Source of the DNA: Variovorax paradoxus
Lineage (GTDB): Bacteria > Pseudomonadota > Gammaproteobacteria > Burkholderiales > Burkholderiaceae_C
Direction: 5' to 3'
Assembly: GCF_009498455.1 (NCBI RefSeq)
Contig: NZ_CP045644.1
Span: 1,891,001-1,955,000 of the forward strand
Length of the DNA stretch: 64,000 bases
Below are positions 10,694 to 21,167 of this stretch, piece by piece; the first letter of the stretch is position 1; the number at the start of each line of letters is the position of its first letter. The notes under the pieces were generated by a model, which had not been told where the DNA came from, ran no database searches, and saw only the letters and a program-made list of their open reading frames with translations. A program made the translations under genes and the position numbers.

Positions 10694-11683
10694 ATGCAAA
10701 CCACCCTGCTGAAACCCAAGACCATCCAGGTCGAGCAACTTGCCGCCAACAAGGCCAAGGTCACGCTCGAACCTTTCGAGCGCGGCTACGGCCACACGCT
10801 CGGCAACGCGCTGCGTCGCGTTCTGCTGTCGTCCATGGTCGGCTACTCGGCCACCGAAGTCACGATCGCTGGCGTTCTGCATGAGTACTCGTCGATCGAC
10901 GGCGTGCAGGAAGATGTCGTCAACATCCTGCTGAATCTCAAGGGCGTGGTGTTCAAGCTCCACAACCGCGACGAAGTCACGCTGAGCCTGCGCAAGGACG
11001 GCGAAGGCCCGGTCCTCGCATCGGACATCCAGACCCCGCATGACGTCGAGATCATCAACCCTGACCACGTGATCGCGCACCTGTCGCAAGGCGGCAAGCT
11101 CGACATGCAGATCAAGGTCGAAAAGGGTCGCGGCTACGTGCCCGGCACGATGCGTCGCTACGCCGACGAGCCGACCAAGTCGATCGGCCGCATCGTTCTC
11201 GACGCGTCGTTCTCGCCCGTCAAGCGCGTGAGCTACACCGTCGAAAGCGCCCGGGTCGAACAGCGTACCGACTTGGACAAGCTGCTGGTCGAGATCGAGA
11301 CCAACGGTGCGATCAGCGCCGAAGATGCCGTTCGTGCATCGGCTAAAATCCTGGTTGAACAGCTCGCCGTGTTTGCGCAGCTCGAAGGCGGCGAACTCGC
11401 TGCATTCGACGCACCCGCACCGCGCAGCGCCCAGCAATTCGATCCGATCCTGCTGCGACCTGTCGACGAACTCGAACTGACGGTGCGTTCGGCCAACTGC
11501 CTGAAGGCCGAAAACATCTACTACATCGGCGACCTGATCCAGCGCACCGAGAACGAGCTGCTCAAGACCCCGAACCTGGGTCGCAAGTCGCTCAACGAAA
11601 TCAAGGAAGTCCTCGCTTCGCGCGGCCTCACCCTTGGTATGAAGCTTGAAAGCTGGCCGCCGGCCGGTCTCGACAAGCGTTGA
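10694..11683 (+). CDS. rpoA: RNA polymerase alpha subunit
   Basis: The 329 residues have the assembly domain ([20 protein letters not shown], about 31-50) and, after a linker, the C-terminal domain that contacts activators and UP elements ([14 protein letters not shown] and [20 protein letters not shown]). A hairpin CCCGCC...GGCGGG lies in the 142-bp gap upstream but lacks a T-run. Confidence 0.98.
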   Translation: MQTTLLKPKTIQVEQLAANKAKVTLEPFERGYGHTLGNALRRVLLSSMVGYSATEVTIAGVLHEYSSIDGVQEDVVNILLNLKGVVFKLHNRDEVTLSLRKDGEGPVLASDIQTPHDVEIINPDHVIAHLSQGGKLDMQIKVEKGRGYVPGTMRRYADEPTKSIGRIVLDASFSPVKRVSYTVESARVEQRTDLDKLLVEIETNGAISAEDAVRASAKILVEQLAVFAQLEGGELAAFDAPAPRSAQQFDPILLRPVDELELTVRSANCLKAENIYYIGDLIQRTENELLKTPNLGRKSLNEIKEVLASRGLTLGMKLESWPPAGLDKR

Positions 11684-11769
11684 TTTTTGTTTGAATTGAG
11701 CCCCTGAGGGCTCGTGCCCGGGCAGTACCTGATACGGCTGCCTGTTTAATAAAGTAAAGGAAAAGCACC

Positions 11770-12168
11770 ATGCGTCACGGACACGGACTTCGCAAACTCA
11801 ACCGCACCAGCTCGCACCGCCTTGCGATGCTGCAGAACATGATGAATTCGCTCATCGAGCACGAAGTCATCAAGACCACGGTCCCCAAGGCCAAGGAACT
11901 GCGCCGCGTCATCGAACCGATGATCACGCTCGCCAAGAAGCCCACGCTCGCCAACAAGCGCCTGGCCTTCGACCGCCTGCGCAGCCGCGACAGCGTCGTC
12001 AAGCTCTTCGGCGAACTCGGCCCGCGTTTCGCAGCGCGTCCGGGCGGCTACACCCGCATTCTGAAGATGGGCTTCCGCGTGGGCGACAACGCGCCGATGG
12101 CGCTCGTCGAACTGGTCGACCGTGCTGAAATTAAAGATGCTGGCGCTGAGCAAAACGCCGCTGAATAA
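11770..12168 (+). CDS. rplQ: 50S ribosomal protein L17
   Basis: The 132-residue L17 begins [20 protein letters not shown] and lies after rpoA as usual. A hairpin GAGCCC-CTGA-GGGCTC (about 11699-11714) is in the gap. The promoter of the next tRNA gene starts right at its stop codon. Confidence 0.98.
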   Translation: MRHGHGLRKLNRTSSHRLAMLQNMMNSLIEHEVIKTTVPKAKELRRVIEPMITLAKKPTLANKRLAFDRLRSRDSVVKLFGELGPRFAARPGGYTRILKMGFRVGDNAPMALVELVDRAEIKDAGAEQNAAE

Positions 12169-12170
12169 GC

Positions 12171-12176
12171 TATAAT
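12171..12176 (+). promoter_or_regulatory. -10 box of the initiator tRNA promoter
   Basis: A perfect TATAAT lies 10 bp before the mature tRNA 5' end and 2 bp after the rplQ stop codon. The -35 part would fall inside rplQ (around 12147-12153) and is weak. Confidence 0.6.
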
Positions 12177-12186
12177 TTATACTTGC

Positions 12187-12263
<77 letters not shown>

Positions 12264-12268
12264 ATTTA

Positions 12269-12302
12269 AAAGGCCCTTTGAGAAATCAAAGGGCCTTTTT
12301 CT
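12269..12302 (+). terminator. Terminator of the tRNA-fMet transcript
   Basis: AAAGGCCCTTTG (12269-12280) and CAAAGGGCCTTT (12287-12298) form a perfect 12-bp stem with a 6-nt loop and a following T-run. Confidence 0.9.
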
Positions 12303-12349
12303 TTGGCCAAATTCGTTTGGAAATTCCCGGTCGAAATCCGACGCAAAAG

Positions 12350-12378
12350 AAAGCCCTCGCGAAGAGGGCTTTTCTGTT
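12350..12378 (-). terminator. Terminator at the end of the anthranilate operon, possibly bidirectional
   Basis: AAAGCCCTC (12350-12358) and GAGGGCTTT (12364-12372) form a 9-bp stem with a GCGAA loop. T-rich sequence lies on the plus side and A-rich sequence (T on the minus strand) on the other side. It faces the 3' end of ridA about 95 bp away. Confidence 0.7.
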
Positions 12379-12468
12379 TCTGGACCGGCCCCGCAAAGGA
12401 CCGGTTTCGAGAACGTGCGCAGTGAAGGCGCCTGAGGGACTGCGATGAGGCGCAGCCCAAGCGCAGGA

Positions 12469-12867
12469 TCAGTCCGGAATGACCGCCGTGACCTCGATCT
12501 CCACCTTCGCGCGGTGCTCCACCAGCGCCGCCACCTGCACGCAGGTCATCGCAGGGAAGTTGCGGCCCAGCGCGTCGCGGTAGACCGGGCCGAGCTCGGA
12601 CAGGCGCCGGCTGTACTCGTCGCGGTCCGTCACGTACCAGGTCATGCGCACCATGTGCTCGGGACCGGCGCCGGCTTCGCGCAGCACCTCGGCGATGTTG
12701 CGCAGCGCCTGGCCGCACTGGTCGATGAAGTCGTCGGATTCGAACTGCTGCTGGGCATTCCAGCCGATCTGGCCGCCGACGAACACTTGCGTGCCGCGCG
12801 CGGCGATGCCGTTTGCATAGCCCTTCGGGGGCAGCCAGCCGGGAGGCTGAATCAGTTTGTTCGTCAT
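12469..12867 (-). CDS. RidA family enamine/imine deaminase
   Basis: The 132-residue product has the RidA/YjgF fold signature: GTQVFVGGQIGWNAQQQ, the segment FPAMTCVQVAAL, and the catalytic Arg in HRAKVEIEV near the C-terminus. RidA proteins hydrolyse reactive enamines and imines. The start ATG overlaps the stop of the CoA-ligase gene by 4 bp (ATGA), so it belongs to the operon. The first product of the pathway is an enamine-type aminocyclohexenone-CoA, which gives RidA a plausible task here; that link is inference. Confidence 0.9.
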   Translation of the reverse strand: MTNKLIQPPGWLPPKGYANGIAARGTQVFVGGQIGWNAQQQFESDDFIDQCGQALRNIAEVLREAGAGPEHMVRMTWYVTDRDEYSRRLSELGPVYRDALGRNFPAMTCVQVAALVEHRAKVEIEVTAVIPD

Positions 12868-14495
12868 GATGATGGTGTCTCGCTGTTGAGTTGTCTCAAT
12901 TTGAAGCGCTGGAGTTTGCCGGTTTCGGTGCGCGGCAGCGCCGTCACGAACTCGATCTCCCGCGGGTACTTGAAGGGGGCGATGGTGGCTTTCACGTGGT
13001 CCTGAAGCGCCTTCGCCATCGCTGCGTCGCCGGTGTTGCCGGGCTTGAGCACGCAGAAGGCTTTCACGATCATGCCGCGGTCGGCGTCGGGCTTGCCGAT
13101 CACGCCGCACTCGGCCACGGCCGGGTGCTTGAGCAGCGCATCTTCGACCTCCGGGCCGCCGACGTTGTAGCCGGCCGTGATGATCATGTCGTCCGCACGC
13201 GCCTGATAGAAGAAGTAGCCGTCGTCATCCTGCACGAACGAGTCGCCAGGGTAGTTCCAGCCGTTCTTCACGTAATCGGACTGGCGCGGATCGTCGAGGT
13301 AGCGGCAGCCGACCGGCCCTTGCAGCGCCAGCTTGCCGACCGTGCCGCGCGGCACTTCGTTGCCCTGGTCGTCGACCACCTTGGCCGTGAACCCCGGCAC
13401 CGCCTTGCCGACGGCACCGCGGCGTACCTCGTCACCGGCGGCCGAGATGTAGATGTGAAACACCTCGGTCCCGCCGATGCCGTCGAGCATCTCGATGCCG
13501 GTGGTGTCCTTCCAGAGTTGGCGCGTGGCGTCGGGAAGCGCCTCGCCTGCGCTCACGCAGATGCGCAGGCTCGGCGCCCCGTGCTGCCGGACAAACGGCG
13601 CCATCTGGCGATAGAAAGTGGGCGCGGTGTAGCAGATGGTCGCGCCGACCTCGTTGATGAGCTTCACGAGCGCTTCGGGTGAGAAAGAGCCCTCGGGAAA
13701 ATACACCGACGCACCGGCCCACATCGGGAAGATCAGCAGGCCGCCGAGCCCGAAGGTGAACGCCAGCGGCGGGGTGCCGACCACGATGTCGTCGCTGCGC
13801 GCACGCAGCACGTGGCGCGGCCAGGTCTGGCACATGGCGACCACGTCGCGGTGCGTGGTGACGGGCGCCTTGGGCTTGCCCGTGGTGCCGGAGGTGAAGG
13901 CGAGCAGCGCGATGTCGTCGGCCGCGGTGGGGCAGGCGGTGAATACGCCGCTTTTGCCGGCTGCGCGCGCCGACAGCGAATCGGGCGCATCGGGCTGGTT
14001 GAACGCAATCACCGTCGCGAGCACGGGGTGCGCCTGCTGCGCGGCCACCAGTTCGTCGAGCAGGCGGCCTTCGCACAGCGCGGCCACGGGCTGCGCCTTC
14101 TCGATGATCTCGCCGAGCTCCTTGGCGCGCAGCAGCGGCATCGTCGCCACCGCGATCAGCCCGGCCTTGACCACGGCCAGCCACGACAGCGCCATCCACA
14201 CCGAGTTGCCGCCGCGCAGCAGCACGCGGTTGCCGGGCACGAGCCCGAGATCCTCGACCAGCACCTGGGCGATGCGGTTCACCTCGACGCCCGCCTGGGC
14301 GTAGGTGAGCACGCCGGCGGGCGAACGCAGCATCGGCTTGTCGCCGAAGCCCTTGGCGACCGCCTTGTCCAGCAGCTCCTCGACCAGGTTCAGCTGGTCG
14401 GGGAACTGCAGCTCGGGCAGGTCGTAGCGAAAGACCGGCAGCTGCGCGGCAGGCGGCAGGCGGTCATGAACGAAGCGATCGACTTGGGCAGACAC
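12864..14495 (-). CDS. abmG: Benzoate/2-aminobenzoate-CoA ligase (ANL superfamily)
   Basis: The 543-residue enzyme activates an aromatic acid to its CoA thioester with ATP. The AMP-binding loop LLAFTSGTTGKPKAP lies near residues 200-215, GGTEVFHIY in the middle, and the C-terminal catalytic Lys in PRTETGKLQRFKL. It resembles benzoate-CoA ligases. The aminobenzoyl-CoA monooxygenase in the same operon points to 2-aminobenzoate as substrate. It is coupled to ridA by a 4-bp overlap and lies 4 bp after the acyl-CoA dehydrogenase gene. Confidence 0.88.
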   Translation of the reverse strand: MSAQVDRFVHDRLPPAAQLPVFRYDLPELQFPDQLNLVEELLDKAVAKGFGDKPMLRSPAGVLTYAQAGVEVNRIAQVLVEDLGLVPGNRVLLRGGNSVWMALSWLAVVKAGLIAVATMPLLRAKELGEIIEKAQPVAALCEGRLLDELVAAQQAHPVLATVIAFNQPDAPDSLSARAAGKSGVFTACPTAADDIALLAFTSGTTGKPKAPVTTHRDVVAMCQTWPRHVLRARSDDIVVGTPPLAFTFGLGGLLIFPMWAGASVYFPEGSFSPEALVKLINEVGATICYTAPTFYRQMAPFVRQHGAPSLRICVSAGEALPDATRQLWKDTTGIEMLDGIGGTEVFHIYISAAGDEVRRGAVGKAVPGFTAKVVDDQGNEVPRGTVGKLALQGPVGCRYLDDPRQSDYVKNGWNYPGDSFVQDDDGYFFYQARADDMIITAGYNVGGPEVEDALLKHPAVAECGVIGKPDADRGMIVKAFCVLKPGNTGDAAMAKALQDHVKATIAPFKYPREIEFVTALPRTETGKLQRFKLRQLNSETPSS

Positions 14496-14499
14496 GATT

Positions 14500-15693
14500 T
14501 CACCCCCGCAGAACGGATTTGCCGATGATCAGTTGCTGGACTTCCGTCGCGCCTTCGTAAATGCGCAGCGAGCGGATGTCCCGGTACAGGCTTTCGATCT
14601 TGGTGCCGACCTTCACGCCGAGTCCCCCATGCATCTGCAGCGCCATGTCGATCACGCGGCTCGCGTTCTCGGTGGCGCACATCTTGGCCATGGCCGCAGC
14701 GGCCGACACGTCGCCGACCGCCGGTGCACCACGGCGCTCGGCGTCGTCGCGCATCCACGCGGCGCGATAGGTCAGCAGCGCGGCACTGTCGATCAGCGCG
14801 GCCATCTCGCCGAGCTTGGCCTGCGTGAGCTGGAAGTCGGCCAGCGTCTGGCCGAACATGCGGCGACCCTTGGCATGCGCGATGGCTTCGGCGAGCGCAC
14901 GGCGACCCATGCCGAGCGCAGCAGCAGCCACCGACGCACGGAAGATGTCGAGCGTGCGCATCGCGAGCTTGAAGCCGCCGTTCAGCGTGCCCAGCTGCGC
15001 CGTGCGCGGCACGATGCAGTTGTCGAAGCGCAGGGTGGCCAGCGGGTGCGGTGCCATCACGTCGATATGGGCCGAGGTGTCGAGCCCCGGCGTCGTCGCG
15101 TCGACGATGAACACCGTGATGCCGCGCGTGCCGGCCGTGGGGTCGGTCTTCGCGAACACGCAGTAGAAGTCGGCGATGCCGCCGTTGCTGATCCAGGTCT
15201 TCTCGCCGTTCAGGCACCAGCCGTCGGTGGTGGGCTCGGCGCGCATCGCCATCGCTGCCACGTCGGAGCCGGCTTCGGGTTCGCTGAGTGCGAAGGCCGC
15301 GATCTTCTTGCCCTGGCCCACGGCCGTGAGGTACTGCGACTGCTGCTCGGGCGTGCCGTCCAGCGTGATCGCGCCGCTGCCCAGGCCCTGCATCGCGAAC
15401 GCGAAGTCGGCCAGTGGCGAGTGGTAGCCGAGCGTCTCGCGCAGCAGCACGAGCGCGCGCGAATCGAGGCGTTCGAGCGCGCCGCCGGCACTGCCGGGCA
15501 CCGCGTAGCGCAGCCAGCCGGCGTCGCCGAGACGGCGCACCCATTCACGGCAGGCCGCGCGGTCGTCGCGCTCATCGATCTCCTGTGCGGCGCACCAGGG
15601 CAGCAGGTCGTTGGCGAGCGCGCGGTGCGCGTCGTCGAAGAACGGCAGCGCGAGGTGCGCGGTCGAAGGTGGGGCGGGGATCTTGGTCATCAT
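14500..15693 (-). CDS. Acyl-CoA dehydrogenase of the anthranilate operon
   Basis: The 397-residue flavoprotein has the acyl-CoA dehydrogenase signatures [31 protein letters not shown] and the C-terminal [22 protein letters not shown] with [15 protein letters not shown]. It probably oxidises a ring-reduced or ring-opened CoA intermediate. Two ATGs (15693 and 15690) are adjacent; the first is used because it is closer to a GGAG site. It follows the enoyl-CoA hydratase gene by 8 bp. Confidence 0.9.
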   Translation of the reverse strand: MMTKIPAPPSTAHLALPFFDDAHRALANDLLPWCAAQEIDERDDRAACREWVRRLGDAGWLRYAVPGSAGGALERLDSRALVLLRETLGYHSPLADFAFAMQGLGSGAITLDGTPEQQSQYLTAVGQGKKIAAFALSEPEAGSDVAAMAMRAEPTTDGWCLNGEKTWISNGGIADFYCVFAKTDPTAGTRGITVFIVDATTPGLDTSAHIDVMAPHPLATLRFDNCIVPRTAQLGTLNGGFKLAMRTLDIFRASVAAAALGMGRRALAEAIAHAKGRRMFGQTLADFQLTQAKLGEMAALIDSAALLTYRAAWMRDDAERRGAPAVGDVSAAAAMAKMCATENASRVIDMALQMHGGLGVKVGTKIESLYRDIRSLRIYEGATEVQQLIIGKSVLRG

Positions 15694-15701
15694 GATGCGC
15701 G

Positions 15702-16556
15702 TCAGTCTCCGCCGAACACCGGCTTGCGCTTGGCCGCGAAGGCCTCGTAGGCGCGCTTGAAGTCTTCGGTCTGCATGCAGATCGCCTGCGCCTGCGCTTC
15801 GGCCTCGATGGCCTGGTCGATGGTCATCGACCACTCTTGCGCGAGCATGGTCTTGGTCATGCCGTGCGCGAAGCTCGGGCCTTCGGCCAGGTCGCGCGCC
15901 ACCTTGGTGGCGGCGTCGAGCAGCGAGGCGCTGTCGTGCAGTGCGTTGAAGAAGCCCCAGGACTGGCCTTCGTCGGCGGTCATGGCGCGACCGGTGAACA
16001 GCAGCTCCGAGGCGCGGCCCTGGCCGATCACGCGCGGCAGCAGCGCGCAGGCGCCCATGTCGGCGCCGGCCAGACCCACGCGGGTGAACAGGAACGCAGT
16101 GCGCGTGGCGGGCGTGCCGTAGCGCAGGTCGCAGGCCAGCGCGATCATCGCGCCGGCGCCGGCGCACACGCCGTCGATCGCACCGACGATCGGCTGCGGA
16201 CAGTTGCGAATGGCCTTCACGAGGTCGCCCGTCATGCGCGTGAACTCGAGCAGCTCGGGCATGCGCATGCCGGTCAGCGGGCCGATGATTTCATGCACGT
16301 CGCCGCCGGAGCAGAAGTTGCCGCCGGCGCCGGTGATGACGATCACCTTCACGTCGGTTGCGTAGGTCAGCGCGCGGAACAGGTCGCGCAGCTCGGCGTA
16401 CGAGTCGAAGGTCAGCGGGTTCTTGCGCTCGGGGCGGTTCAGCGTGATGGTGCCGACGCCGGCCTCGAAACGCCAGGCAAAGTGCTCGGCCTTGTAGTCG
16501 GCCTTGGGTTCGAATTGCGCGCGCATGGGATTGCTTGCGCCGATGTAGTGCTTCAT
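15702..16556 (-). CDS. Enoyl-CoA hydratase/isomerase family protein
   Basis: The 284-residue crotonase-fold protein shows the oxyanion-hole blocks [20 protein letters not shown] and [20 protein letters not shown]. The start [15 protein letters not shown] at 16556 overlaps the MarR gene stop by 4 bp, so translation is coupled. It likely hydrates or opens a CoA intermediate of aminobenzoate breakdown; the exact step is not set by sequence. Confidence 0.9.
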   Translation of the reverse strand: MKHYIGASNPMRAQFEPKADYKAEHFAWRFEAGVGTITLNRPERKNPLTFDSYAELRDLFRALTYATDVKVIVITGAGGNFCSGGDVHEIIGPLTGMRMPELLEFTRMTGDLVKAIRNCPQPIVGAIDGVCAGAGAMIALACDLRYGTPATRTAFLFTRVGLAGADMGACALLPRVIGQGRASELLFTGRAMTADEGQSWGFFNALHDSASLLDAATKVARDLAEGPSFAHGMTKTMLAQEWSMTIDQAIEAEAQAQAICMQTEDFKRAYEAFAAKRKPVFGGD

Positions 16557-17032
16557 GCGGTCTCCGCCAATTGGCTGCTGTGGGAATGTTGCTTGACCTT
16601 GCCGAGCAGCTTGTGAAGCTGCGCGATCTCCTTGGGGTTGAGGCTTGAAAAAGCCTCGACGATCCAGTCTTCGTGCTGTTGCGCCATCTCGTTGAAGAGC
16701 TTGCGTCCGCGCGGCGTGAGGCGCACGCGCCAAGCGCGGCGGTCGCCCTCGACGTTGATGCGTTCCACCAGCCCTTCGGTCACGAGCTGGTCGGTGATGC
16801 CGGTGACATTGCCGCCTGTGACCATCATGCGGCGCGAGAGTTCGTTCATCTTCAGGCCGTCGGGCGAACGCTCGAGTTGCGACATGAGATCGAAGCGCGG
16901 CAGCGTGGTGGCGAACTGCGCACGCAGTCCGTTGCGCACCTGCTTTTCCACCAGCTGCGTGCAGGTGAGCAGGCGCAGCCAGAGGCGCAGCGCCTCGGGA
17001 TGCTCGCTGTGGGCGCGTGCTTCGAGGTCCAT
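16553..17032 (-). CDS. MarR family transcriptional regulator of the anthranilate operon
   Basis: This is a 159-residue winged-helix dimer with [21 protein letters not shown], the recognition helix [17 protein letters not shown], and the wing [15 protein letters not shown]. Lying inside the operon with a 4-bp overlap downstream and a 1-bp gap upstream, it probably represses it and is released by a CoA thioester or aromatic ligand. A palindrome before the first gene is a candidate site. Confidence 0.9.
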   Translation of the reverse strand: MDLEARAHSEHPEALRLWLRLLTCTQLVEKQVRNGLRAQFATTLPRFDLMSQLERSPDGLKMNELSRRMMVTGGNVTGITDQLVTEGLVERINVEGDRRAWRVRLTPRGRKLFNEMAQQHEDWIVEAFSSLNPKEIAQLHKLLGKVKQHSHSSQLAETA

Positions 17033-17033
17033 G

Positions 17034-19418
17034 TCAGTGGGTCTCTTCGGTGTCGGCCGCGCGGCCTGCGGCCGCGGTGGCCGCGGCGATCTGCTGCTGC
17101 TTGGCGATCTCGCGGTACATCTGGTCGCGGCCGCTCAGGTACTGCTTGGGCCAGTCGACGTCGCGGCTTTGCAGCTTGGCGGCTTCGTGCAGCGTCCATG
17201 CGGGGTCGGCCAGGTGCGGGCGCGCCACGGCGCACAGGTCGGCGCGGCCGGCCGCGATGATGCTGTTGGCCTGGTCGGCGTCGGTGATGGCGCCCACGGC
17301 GATGGTCGAGATGCCGACCTCGTTGCGGATGCGGTCGGCGAACGGCGTCTGGTACATGCGGCCGTACACGGGTTTGGCGTCGCGCGTGGTCTGGCCCGAC
17401 GACACGTCGATGAAGTCGGCACCGGCTTCCTTGAAGAGACGTGCAACCACCACGGCGTCGGCATCGGTGTTGCCGCCGGGCGCCCAGTCGTGCGCCGAGA
17501 TGCGCACGCTCATGGGCTTGTCGGCGGGCCACACGGCGCGCATGGCGCGGAACACTTCGAGCGGGTAGCGGCAGCGTGCCTCGATGTCACCGCCGTATTC
17601 GTCGGTGCGCTGGTTGGTGAGCGGGCTGATGAAGGCCGACAGCAGGTAGCCGTGCGCGCAGTGCAGCTCGAGCCAGTCGAAGCCGCATTCGACCGCGCGG
17701 CGCGTCGAATCGACGAACTGGTCGCGCAGCGTGTCCATCTCGGCGCGCGTGATCGCGGCCGGCAGCTGGTTCTGTTCGCCGTACGGCAGGGCACTCGCGG
17801 CGAGCAGCGGCCAGTTGCCGCTTTCGAGCGGCTCGTCGGTGCCTTCCCAGCCCACGCGCGTCGAGCCCTTGGGGCCGCTGTGGCCGAGCTGGATCGCGAT
17901 CTTCGCGCTCGACTGCGTGTGCACGAAGTCGACGATGCGCTTGAACGCCGCCTGCTGCGTGTCGTTGTACAGGCCCGTGCAGGCCGGCGTGATGCGGCCT
18001 TCGGGCGTCGGGCTCGTCATCTCGACGCAGACCATCGCAGCGCCGCCGAGCGCGCGTGCGCCCAGGTGCACCAGCAGGAAGTCTTGCGGCACGCCGTCGA
18101 CCGCGCTGTAGGTGGCCATCGGCGAGACCACGATGCGGTTCTTCAGCTCGACGCCGCGCACCTTCAGCGGCATCAGCATCGGCGCCATCGCCTTGCCGCC
18201 TGCCAGCCACTGCTCGTAGCCGCCGAGCCATTGCGTGTCGCGCACGCGCAGGTTCTCGTGGCTGATGCGCTGCGAGCGCGTGAGCAGCGAGTAGGCGAAC
18301 TGCTCGATCTCCATGCCCGTGTAGCGCGGCACGTTCTCGAACCACTCGGTGGAGTTGCGCGCGGCGTTCTGGATTTTCAGCACCTCGACGCTGCGGCGTG
18401 CTTCATAGCCTTCGAGCACATGGTCGAGCGTGCCGCCCTGTTCGAATTCGTTGGCCAGGTCGATCGCGTCTTCGAGCGCGAGCTTGGTGCCCGAGCCGAT
18501 CGAGAAGTGCGCCGTGTGCGCGGCATCGCCCATGAGCACGACGGGCACCGAGCGGCCGTCGACGTCGATGCGGTGCGTCCAGCGCTCGCACACCACGCGC
18601 GGAAAACGGATCCAGTTGGCAGAGCCGCGCAGGTGCGTGGCGTTGCTGATGAGCGCGTGGCCGCCCAGGTACTTGGCGAACAGCTTCTCGCAGAAGGCAA
18701 CGGCCTCGGGCTGCTCCATCTGGTCGAGGCCGTGGGCCTTCCACACGGCTTCGGGCGTCTCGACGATGAAGGTCGAGGTCTTGTCGTCGAACTGGTAGGC
18801 GTGCGCCTGGAACCAGCCGTGCTCGGTCTCTTCGAACGCGAAGGTGAAGGCGTCGAAGGTCTGGTGCGTGCCCAGCCACACGAAGCGGCAGTTGCGCAGA
18901 TCGACGTCGGGCTTGTACACATCGGCGTAGCGCTGGCGGATGCGGCTGTTGAGGCCGTCGCTGGCAATGACGAGGTCGGCCTTGTACTGCGCGGCAATCG
19001 CCTGGTCGTCGGTGGCGTCGGTTTCGAACACCAGCTCCACGCCGAGTTCGAGGCAGCGTTCCTGCAGGATGTTCAGCAGGCGCTTGCGGCCGATGCCGCA
19101 GAAGCCGTGGCCGCCCGAGCGCACCTGGCGGCCCTTGAAGAAGACCTGGATGTCGTCCCAGTGGTGGAACTCGTTGCCGATGAGCGCGGCCGTGGGGCCG
19201 TCGGCCGCGCGCAGGTTACCCAGCGTCTGGTCGCTCAGCACCACGCCCCAGCCGAAGGTGTCGAAGGGGCGGTTGCGCTCCACCACGGTGATCTGCAGCG
19301 CCGGGTTGCGGGCCTTCATCAGCAGGGCGAAATACAGGCCGGCCGGACCCCCACCGATGCACAGGATGCGCTGGAGGTCCGAGGCGGGCGCGAGGCGGGG
19401 GGAGGTCAAGCTGTTCAT
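17034..19418 (-). CDS. abmA: Anthraniloyl-CoA (2-aminobenzoyl-CoA) monooxygenase/reductase
   Basis: The 794-residue protein is a two-domain fusion. Residues 1-390 are an FAD monooxygenase of the hydroxybenzoate-hydroxylase class ([18 protein letters not shown] and [20 protein letters not shown]). Residues 400-780 are an Old Yellow Enzyme (FMN) reductase ([47 protein letters not shown]). This architecture is known for the enzyme that both hydroxylates and reduces 2-aminobenzoyl-CoA in aerobic Azoarcus-type anthranilate metabolism. ATG 19418 gives a normal N-terminus; it is the first operon gene. Confidence 0.93.
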   Translation of the reverse strand: MNSLTSPRLAPASDLQRILCIGGGPAGLYFALLMKARNPALQITVVERNRPFDTFGWGVVLSDQTLGNLRAADGPTAALIGNEFHHWDDIQVFFKGRQVRSGGHGFCGIGRKRLLNILQERCLELGVELVFETDATDDQAIAAQYKADLVIASDGLNSRIRQRYADVYKPDVDLRNCRFVWLGTHQTFDAFTFAFEETEHGWFQAHAYQFDDKTSTFIVETPEAVWKAHGLDQMEQPEAVAFCEKLFAKYLGGHALISNATHLRGSANWIRFPRVVCERWTHRIDVDGRSVPVVLMGDAAHTAHFSIGSGTKLALEDAIDLANEFEQGGTLDHVLEGYEARRSVEVLKIQNAARNSTEWFENVPRYTGMEIEQFAYSLLTRSQRISHENLRVRDTQWLGGYEQWLAGGKAMAPMLMPLKVRGVELKNRIVVSPMATYSAVDGVPQDFLLVHLGARALGGAAMVCVEMTSPTPEGRITPACTGLYNDTQQAAFKRIVDFVHTQSSAKIAIQLGHSGPKGSTRVGWEGTDEPLESGNWPLLAASALPYGEQNQLPAAITRAEMDTLRDQFVDSTRRAVECGFDWLELHCAHGYLLSAFISPLTNQRTDEYGGDIEARCRYPLEVFRAMRAVWPADKPMSVRISAHDWAPGGNTDADAVVVARLFKEAGADFIDVSSGQTTRDAKPVYGRMYQTPFADRIRNEVGISTIAVGAITDADQANSIIAAGRADLCAVARPHLADPAWTLHEAAKLQSRDVDWPKQYLSGRDQMYREIAKQQQIAAATAAAGRAADTEETH

Positions 19419-19427
19419 GGTTGAATA

Positions 19428-19441
19428 GTTTAGGCATAAAC
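19428..19441. promoter_or_regulatory. Candidate MarR operator upstream of the anthranilate operon
   Basis: GTTTA (19428-19432) and TAAAC (19437-19441) form an inverted repeat with a 4-bp centre, 10 bp before the first start codon of the operon. Outer GTTGA (19420) and TCAAC (19451) add partial symmetry. The location suits a repressor; assignment to the operon's MarR is inference. Confidence 0.5.
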
Positions 19442-19537
19442 AATCTGTTGTCAACGAGGGCTTCTCTGCAGAGGCCCGAGGGCCCGCGCGGCGTGTGATG
19501 TCATGCAAATCCTTGGAAAAATCAATACCATGGACGG

Positions 19538-20809
19538 ATGCAACACTTGATACCCAAGATCGAGTCGCAGCTGGCCTCGCTGCCCGTGCCCATCGCACTG
19601 GAGTTGCCCGACGGGCGCCGGGTCGCCCAGGCGGGTTCACGCGTGACGCTGGCTTTCAAGGAGTGGTCGGTGCTGGCCAAGCTGGCCGGCCGGCAGGTCG
19701 GGGCCATCGGCGAGGCCTACGTCGAAGGCAAGGTGCAGATCGAAGGCGCCATGCGCGACCTGATCGACGCCACCGTCGGCCTGTTGCCCGGCAACCCCGC
19801 CGAAACCGACACCAGCTGGTGGAGCCGCCTGCAGCACCGCGCCAAGTCGCGCGGCTCGCACTCGCTGCGCAAGGACGCCGCGCAGATCGAGTTCCACTAC
19901 GACGTCTCCGACGACTTCTACGCGCTGTGGCTCGACCCGCGCCGCGTCTATTCATGCGCCTACTTCCGCACGCCCGAGCTCACACTGGCGCAGGCGCAGG
20001 AAGCCAAGCTCGACCACATCTGCCGCAAGCTCATGCTGCAGCCGGGCGAGCGCTACCTGGACATCGGCTCGGGCTGGGGCGCGCTGCTGCTGTGGGCGGC
20101 CGAGCACTACGGCGTGGACGCCACCGGCATCACGCTGTCGAAGAACCAGCATGCGCATGTGCAGCGGCTCATCGAAGAAAAAGGGCTGCAGGGCCGCGTG
20201 CGCGTGGAGCTGCGCGACTACCGCGAGCTGCCCGACGACCACCCCTTCGACAAGATCTCGTCAGTGGGCATGTTCGAGCACGTGGGCGCGGCCAACATGC
20301 CGACCTACTTCCGCAAGATCCACGCACTGCTCAAGCCGGGCGGGCTGGTGCTCAACCACGGCATCACCTCGGGCGAGCTGAACTACCGCCAGCTCGGTGC
20401 GGGCATGGGCGACTTCATCGAGAAATACATCTTCCCCGGCGGCGAGCTGCTGCACGTGACGCACGTGCTGCGCGAGACCGCGGCGGCCGGGCTGGAGATG
20501 GTCGACACCGAAAGCCTGCGCCCGCACTACGCGCGCACGCTGTGGGCGTGGTCGGATGCGCTCGAGGCGCAGCTCGATGCCGCGCGCGAGGTGCTCAGCC
20601 GCAGCGGCGGGCGCCAGGGTCCGAACGCCGAGCGCATCCTTCGCGCCTACCGCCTGTACCTCGCGGGCTCGGCGATGAGTTTCGAGCAGGGATGGATCTC
20701 CTTGCATCAGATGCTGTCGACAAAGCCTGACGGCAATGTAGGGCGCGCGGGCGTCTTGCGCGGTGCGCAATCGGTGTACCCTTTTGCCCGTGACTACATC
20801 TACAAATAA
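19538..20809 (+). CDS. cfa: Cyclopropane-fatty-acyl-phospholipid synthase family protein
   Basis: The 423-residue S-adenosylmethionine methyltransferase adds a methylene bridge to unsaturated lipid acyl chains. It shows [24 protein letters not shown], the SAM loop [20 protein letters not shown] near residues 167-186, and the C-terminal [20 protein letters not shown]. The family's order and length are normal. It is divergent from the anthranilate operon. Confidence 0.92.
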   Translation: MQHLIPKIESQLASLPVPIALELPDGRRVAQAGSRVTLAFKEWSVLAKLAGRQVGAIGEAYVEGKVQIEGAMRDLIDATVGLLPGNPAETDTSWWSRLQHRAKSRGSHSLRKDAAQIEFHYDVSDDFYALWLDPRRVYSCAYFRTPELTLAQAQEAKLDHICRKLMLQPGERYLDIGSGWGALLLWAAEHYGVDATGITLSKNQHAHVQRLIEEKGLQGRVRVELRDYRELPDDHPFDKISSVGMFEHVGAANMPTYFRKIHALLKPGGLVLNHGITSGELNYRQLGAGMGDFIEKYIFPGGELLHVTHVLRETAAAGLEMVDTESLRPHYARTLWAWSDALEAQLDAAREVLSRSGGRQGPNAERILRAYRLYLAGSAMSFEQGWISLHQMLSTKPDGNVGRAGVLRGAQSVYPFARDYIYK

Positions 20810-20820
20810 GTGAGGACACC

Positions 20821-21150
20821 ATGCTCTACCGCTTCAAATCCCGGGCCGCGCCTGACTTCGTGATGCTCGAGGTGCATGCGCGGCAACTGCTCGACATCGT
20901 CGGCAAGCCGGCCGCGCCGCAGGGCATCATCACGGTCGAGCAGATTCCGTCCGCCATCGCCGCCCTCGAGGCCGCACTGGCCCGCGAAAGCACCAAGCCC
21001 GCCGTGCACAACCACGACGACCACGCCGTGGAAGGCCACGATGCCGACGCCGAGAAACAGCATGTCGGCCTGCACCAGCGCGCCGCGCCGCTGCTGCACA
21101 TGCTCAAGGACGCACAGGCCGAGAGCAAGGACGTGACCTGGGGGACCTGA
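20821..21150 (+). CDS. DUF1840 domain-containing protein
   Basis: The 109-residue protein begins MLYRFKSRAAPDFVMLEVHA, as small beta-proteobacterial DUF1840 proteins do, and has a His/Asp-rich middle (HNHDDHAVEGHDADAEK). Function is unknown. It starts 11 bp after the cyclopropane synthase gene and is probably co-transcribed. Confidence 0.8.
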   Translation: MLYRFKSRAAPDFVMLEVHARQLLDIVGKPAAPQGIITVEQIPSAIAALEAALARESTKPAVHNHDDHAVEGHDADAEKQHVGLHQRAAPLLHMLKDAQAESKDVTWGT

Positions 21151-21167
21151 GCCGCCCCGGCTTGTGA

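Noticed and set aside
16632..19424. A 930-codon plus-strand frame opposite the anthranilate monooxygenase
   Set aside because: Shadow of a high-GC gene; the minus strand has clear FAD and Old Yellow Enzyme motifs.
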